DNA from: UBA3071 sp965369635
GTDB taxonomy: Bacteria > Chloroflexota > Anaerolineae > UBA3071
Direction of reading: 5' to 3'
Assembly: GCA_965369635.1 (NCBI GenBank)
Contig: CBDURC010000168.1
Coordinates: forward strand, 1 to 6,722
Length of the DNA stretch: 6,722 nucleotides
Shown: positions 4,587-6,722 of the stretch, piece after piece
Layout: every line of letters starts with the position of its first letter
Numbering within the stretch: the stretch's first letter is position 1
The notes under the pieces: model-generated
The model's input: only the letters and a program-made list of their open reading frames with translations
Told to the model about the DNA's origin: nothing
Database searches by the model: none
Translations under genes and position numbers: made by a program

Positions 4587-6722
4587 AAAGCGCGGCGGCG
4601 CTGGAGACGCGCTGGCCAAGATACTGCGGAGTGAGGTGATCGGCATCATCATGTTGGTGTTGGCCGTGTTCACCTTGCTCTGCCTGCCCACGGCCAACCG
4701 AGGCAGTGTCGCCACTTGGTGGGTGAATGGTCTGAAACTGGTTTTTGGCATCGGTGCCTGGATCAGCCCTTTGCTGTTTGGCATCATTGGCGCCTGGCTG
4801 GTGTGGCGGCGAGTAGCCAGTGAGGCCGAGGTGCGGCTGCGGCAGCCCGCCGGCGTGGCTCTGCTCTTTCTGATCTTCTTGGCCACGGCGCACCTGATCG
4901 CCAATCCGGCCAACCCGGAAGCGCTGGCCAGAGAACGGGGCGGCGGCGGCCTGTTGGGCTGGATCGTCAGCCAGGGGTTGGTGGATGCACTGGGAGTGGC
5001 CGGCGCGGCGCTCATCCTGTTCATCGTGGCCGCAGTGGGTGCCATTCTGGTGTGGGGTGTCAGCCCCGATGAGTTCTGGGAAGCGGTTCAGCAGACCGCT
5101 GGACGAGTGCGAGATCGACGCGAGTTGGGTCGGCCACCGACACCTTTGCCCAACGGCCGCATCGCCTTATGGCGTCGCTGGTTTCGCCGGCCGCTATCTC
5201 CTCTCGACGAGCAGAAGCGAACAGCACCGCCTTCCCCTGGGCCAGAGACGACGCCGGTCGTGGCCACAGCAGCGACGGGGGGAGCGCGGCGCGCTGTCGA
5301 GCCCCGCCTTTTCCCCAGAGTCATTGGCGGCGACCAGCAGTGGCTCTTGCCGCCGCTGGAGGAGATCCTGGAGGACTCCTCGGAGCAGGAGATCAGTCGC
5401 GAGGACTTGCGCCAACGGGCACTCATCATTGAGGAGACGCTGGCCAGCTTCGGCGTGCCGGTTAAGGTGGTGGAAGCGAACCAGGGGCCTGCGGTCACGC
5501 AGTTCGGGCTGAAGCCGGGGACAGTCCCGCGCCGCACCAGCGATGGGCGGATCAAGGAAGTGCGCGTCAAGGTATCCCAGATCGCTCGGCTGAGCAACGA
5601 CCTGGCGCTGGCGCTGTCCGCCTCTCCCATCCGCATTGAGACGCCGGTGCCGGGTCGAGACGTTGTGGGCGTGGAAGTGCCTAACGCGCAGCTCTCCCTC
5701 GTCTCCTTGGGCGGTGTGATGCAATCGGATTCCTTTGGCAAATTCAAGGGCAGTCTGAAGATCGGGTTGGGCCGTGACGTATCCGGAGCACCAGCTATCG
5801 CCGACCTGGCTCTCATGCCTCATATGCTCATCGCTGGCGCCACCGGGTCGGGCAAATCGGTGTGCATCAATTCCGTCGTGACCTGTCTGCTCTGCACACA
5901 CACGCCGCGCACGCTTCGCTTCCTGATGATTGACCCCAAGATGGTCGAACTGACCATCTTCAATGGCATTCCCCATCTGATCGCTCCGGTGGTGGTGGAA
6001 CTGGAGCGGGTGGTGAGCATGCTGCGCTGGGCCGCGCGGGAAATGGACCGCCGCTACCGGCTCTTCAACAAGGCCGGGGCGCGCCATCTGCAAAGCTACA
6101 ACGAGATGCTTGCCAGCCGCGGCGAGGCGATTCTCCCGTACATCGTCATTGTCATTGACGAGTTGGCCGACCTGATGATGATCGGCGCCGACGAGGTGGA
6201 GCGTTACGTTTGCCGCATCGCCCAGATGGCCCGCGCCACGGGCATCCACCTCATCATCGCCACTCAGCGTCCCAGCGTGGATGTGGTCACGGGACTGATC
6301 AAGGCCAACTTCCCTGCCCGAGTCGCCTTTGCCGTCACCTCGCAGGTAGATAGCCGCGTGATCCTCGATCAACCCGGAGCCGAGCGCTTGCTGGGCCGTG
6401 GCGACATGCTCCTCATGGCCCCAGACTCCAGCAAGCTGGTGCGCTTGCAGGGCTGCTTTGTCTCGGACCGCGAGCTGAAGCGGCTGGTGCGCTTCTGGAA
6501 GGGTGTGCGAGCCCCTGAGCCTTTGCCGGGAGGGATGGGGGCCCAACAACAACCCTTCCTTCCCCAGGAGATGATCCAGCAGCCACTGTGGGAGGAGATG
6601 ATCGAGCGGGAGAAAGAAGCCAGGCGCAAGGACGACCTCTACGACCAGGCGTTGAAGGTAGTGCGCAAGGCCAATCGGGCGTCCATATCCCTTCTGCAGC
6701 GGCGACTGCGCATCGGCTACTC
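4564..6722 (+). CDS. ftsK: DNA translocase FtsK/SpoIIIE, C-terminus cut by window
   Basis: FtsK is the septal, membrane-anchored DNA pump that clears and segregates chromosomes at division. 719 residues are visible. A basic N-terminus (AKRGRGKKR) precedes four likely membrane helices near 25-43, 57-81, 96-113 and 139-164. A short Pro/Arg-rich linker spans about 180-258. The alpha domain starts near W260-LLPPLEEIL and includes GPAVTQFGLKPG (308-319). The RecA-like beta domain has Walker A GATGSGKS (425-432, K431), MIDPKMVEL, Walker B IVIVIDELADL (D532, E533), and ATQRPSVDVVTGLIKANFPAR. The gamma winged helix begins near D690 (LYDQALKVV) and is cut by the window edge. Perhaps 60-70 residues are missing, giving about 785, like Bacillus SpoIIIE and far shorter than E. 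coli FtsK. The start is preceded by AAGG at 4550-4553; the next in-frame ATG lies inside the first helix, so 4564 is secure. Confidence 0.96.
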   Translation, partial: MAKRGRGKKRGGAGDALAKILRSEVIGIIMLVLAVFTLLCLPTANRGSVATWWVNGLKLVFGIGAWISPLLFGIIGAWLVWRRVASEAEVRLRQPAGVALLFLIFLATAHLIANPANPEALARERGGGGLLGWIVSQGLVDALGVAGAALILFIVAAVGAILVWGVSPDEFWEAVQQTAGRVRDRRELGRPPTPLPNGRIALWRRWFRRPLSPLDEQKRTAPPSPGPETTPVVATAATGGARRAVEPRLFPRVIGGDQQWLLPPLEEILEDSSEQEISREDLRQRALIIEETLASFGVPVKVVEANQGPAVTQFGLKPGTVPRRTSDGRIKEVRVKVSQIARLSNDLALALSASPIRIETPVPGRDVVGVEVPNAQLSLVSLGGVMQSDSFGKFKGSLKIGLGRDVSGAPAIADLALMPHMLIAGATGSGKSVCINSVVTCLLCTHTPRTLRFLMIDPKMVELTIFNGIPHLIAPVVVELERVVSMLRWAAREMDRRYRLFNKAGARHLQSYNEMLASRGEAILPYIVIVIDELADLMMIGADEVERYVCRIAQMARATGIHLIIATQRPSVDVVTGLIKANFPARVAFAVTSQVDSRVILDQPGAERLLGRGDMLLMAPDSSKLVRLQGCFVSDRELKRLVRFWKGVRAPEPLPGGMGAQQQPFLPQEMIQQPLWEEMIEREKEARRKDDLYDQALKVVRKANRASISLLQRRLRIGY

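Noticed and set aside
6490..6545. G-rich stretches near the end of ftsK as FtsK-orienting sequences
   Set aside because: None matches the GGGNAGGG pattern in full, and orienting motifs in this lineage are unknown. Strand-skew statistics over the whole chromosome would be needed.
5194..6552. A 452-codon open frame antisense to ftsK
   Set aside because: It lies wholly inside the clear ftsK coding frame, its translation is a low-complexity His/Ala/Gln/Arg-rich shadow typical of GC-rich genes, and it has no family motif.
1..6722. A new defence, mobile or biosynthetic system
   Set aside because: All seven genes fall in well-known housekeeping families with intact key motifs; there are no transposase, integrase, toxin-antitoxin or CRISPR signs.

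Overview
The window is a GC-rich bacterial housekeeping segment. It has one partial gene on the minus strand at the left edge, then a run of six plus-strand genes, the last cut by the right edge. Order: rdgB (partial, minus) | divergent promoters | tsaE - tsaB - rimI - udg (family 4 uracil-DNA glycosylase) - rnj (RNase J) - ftsK (partial). Every gene is recognisable from conserved motifs. I see no RNA genes, IS elements, CRISPR arrays, phage genes or defence genes, and no stretch above 300 bases without a gene.

Organism (inference): RNase J, an iron-sulphur family 4 UDG and a short SpoIIIE-like FtsK with a 4-helix membrane domain argue against an enteric-type proteobacterium. The set fits a deep-branching or Gram-positive-like lineage. 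The gene order and GC-rich coding style suggest Chloroflexota (Anaerolineae-like), but this comes from general familiarity and not from a search.

Layout: bases 1-74 hold the first 24 codons of rdgB. Bases 75-273 hold two good sigma-A-type promoters facing apart (TTGACA-N17-TACAAT on minus, TTGTCT-N17-TATAAT on plus) with a 22-bp inverted repeat between their -35 boxes. The plus promoter very probably drives the whole run: gaps between genes are 75, -4, 45, 12 and 76 bases and no convincing terminator is seen.

How the genes fit together: TsaE and TsaB belong to the t6A37 tRNA modification machinery, and RimI acetylates ribosomal protein S18, so the first three serve translation. Family 4 UDG removes uracil from DNA. 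This pairs thematically with the divergent rdgB product, which cleans non-canonical purine triphosphates from the nucleotide pool. RNase J matures and degrades RNA, and FtsK pumps chromosomal DNA through the closing septum.

The least ordinary parts are non-coding. A degenerate 7-nt-period repeat tract lies between a perfect but orphaned Shine-Dalgarno and tsaB. The ftsK leader carries a short possible upstream ORF and two mutually exclusive hairpins around the ftsK ribosome-binding site. I found no convincing new multi-gene system.
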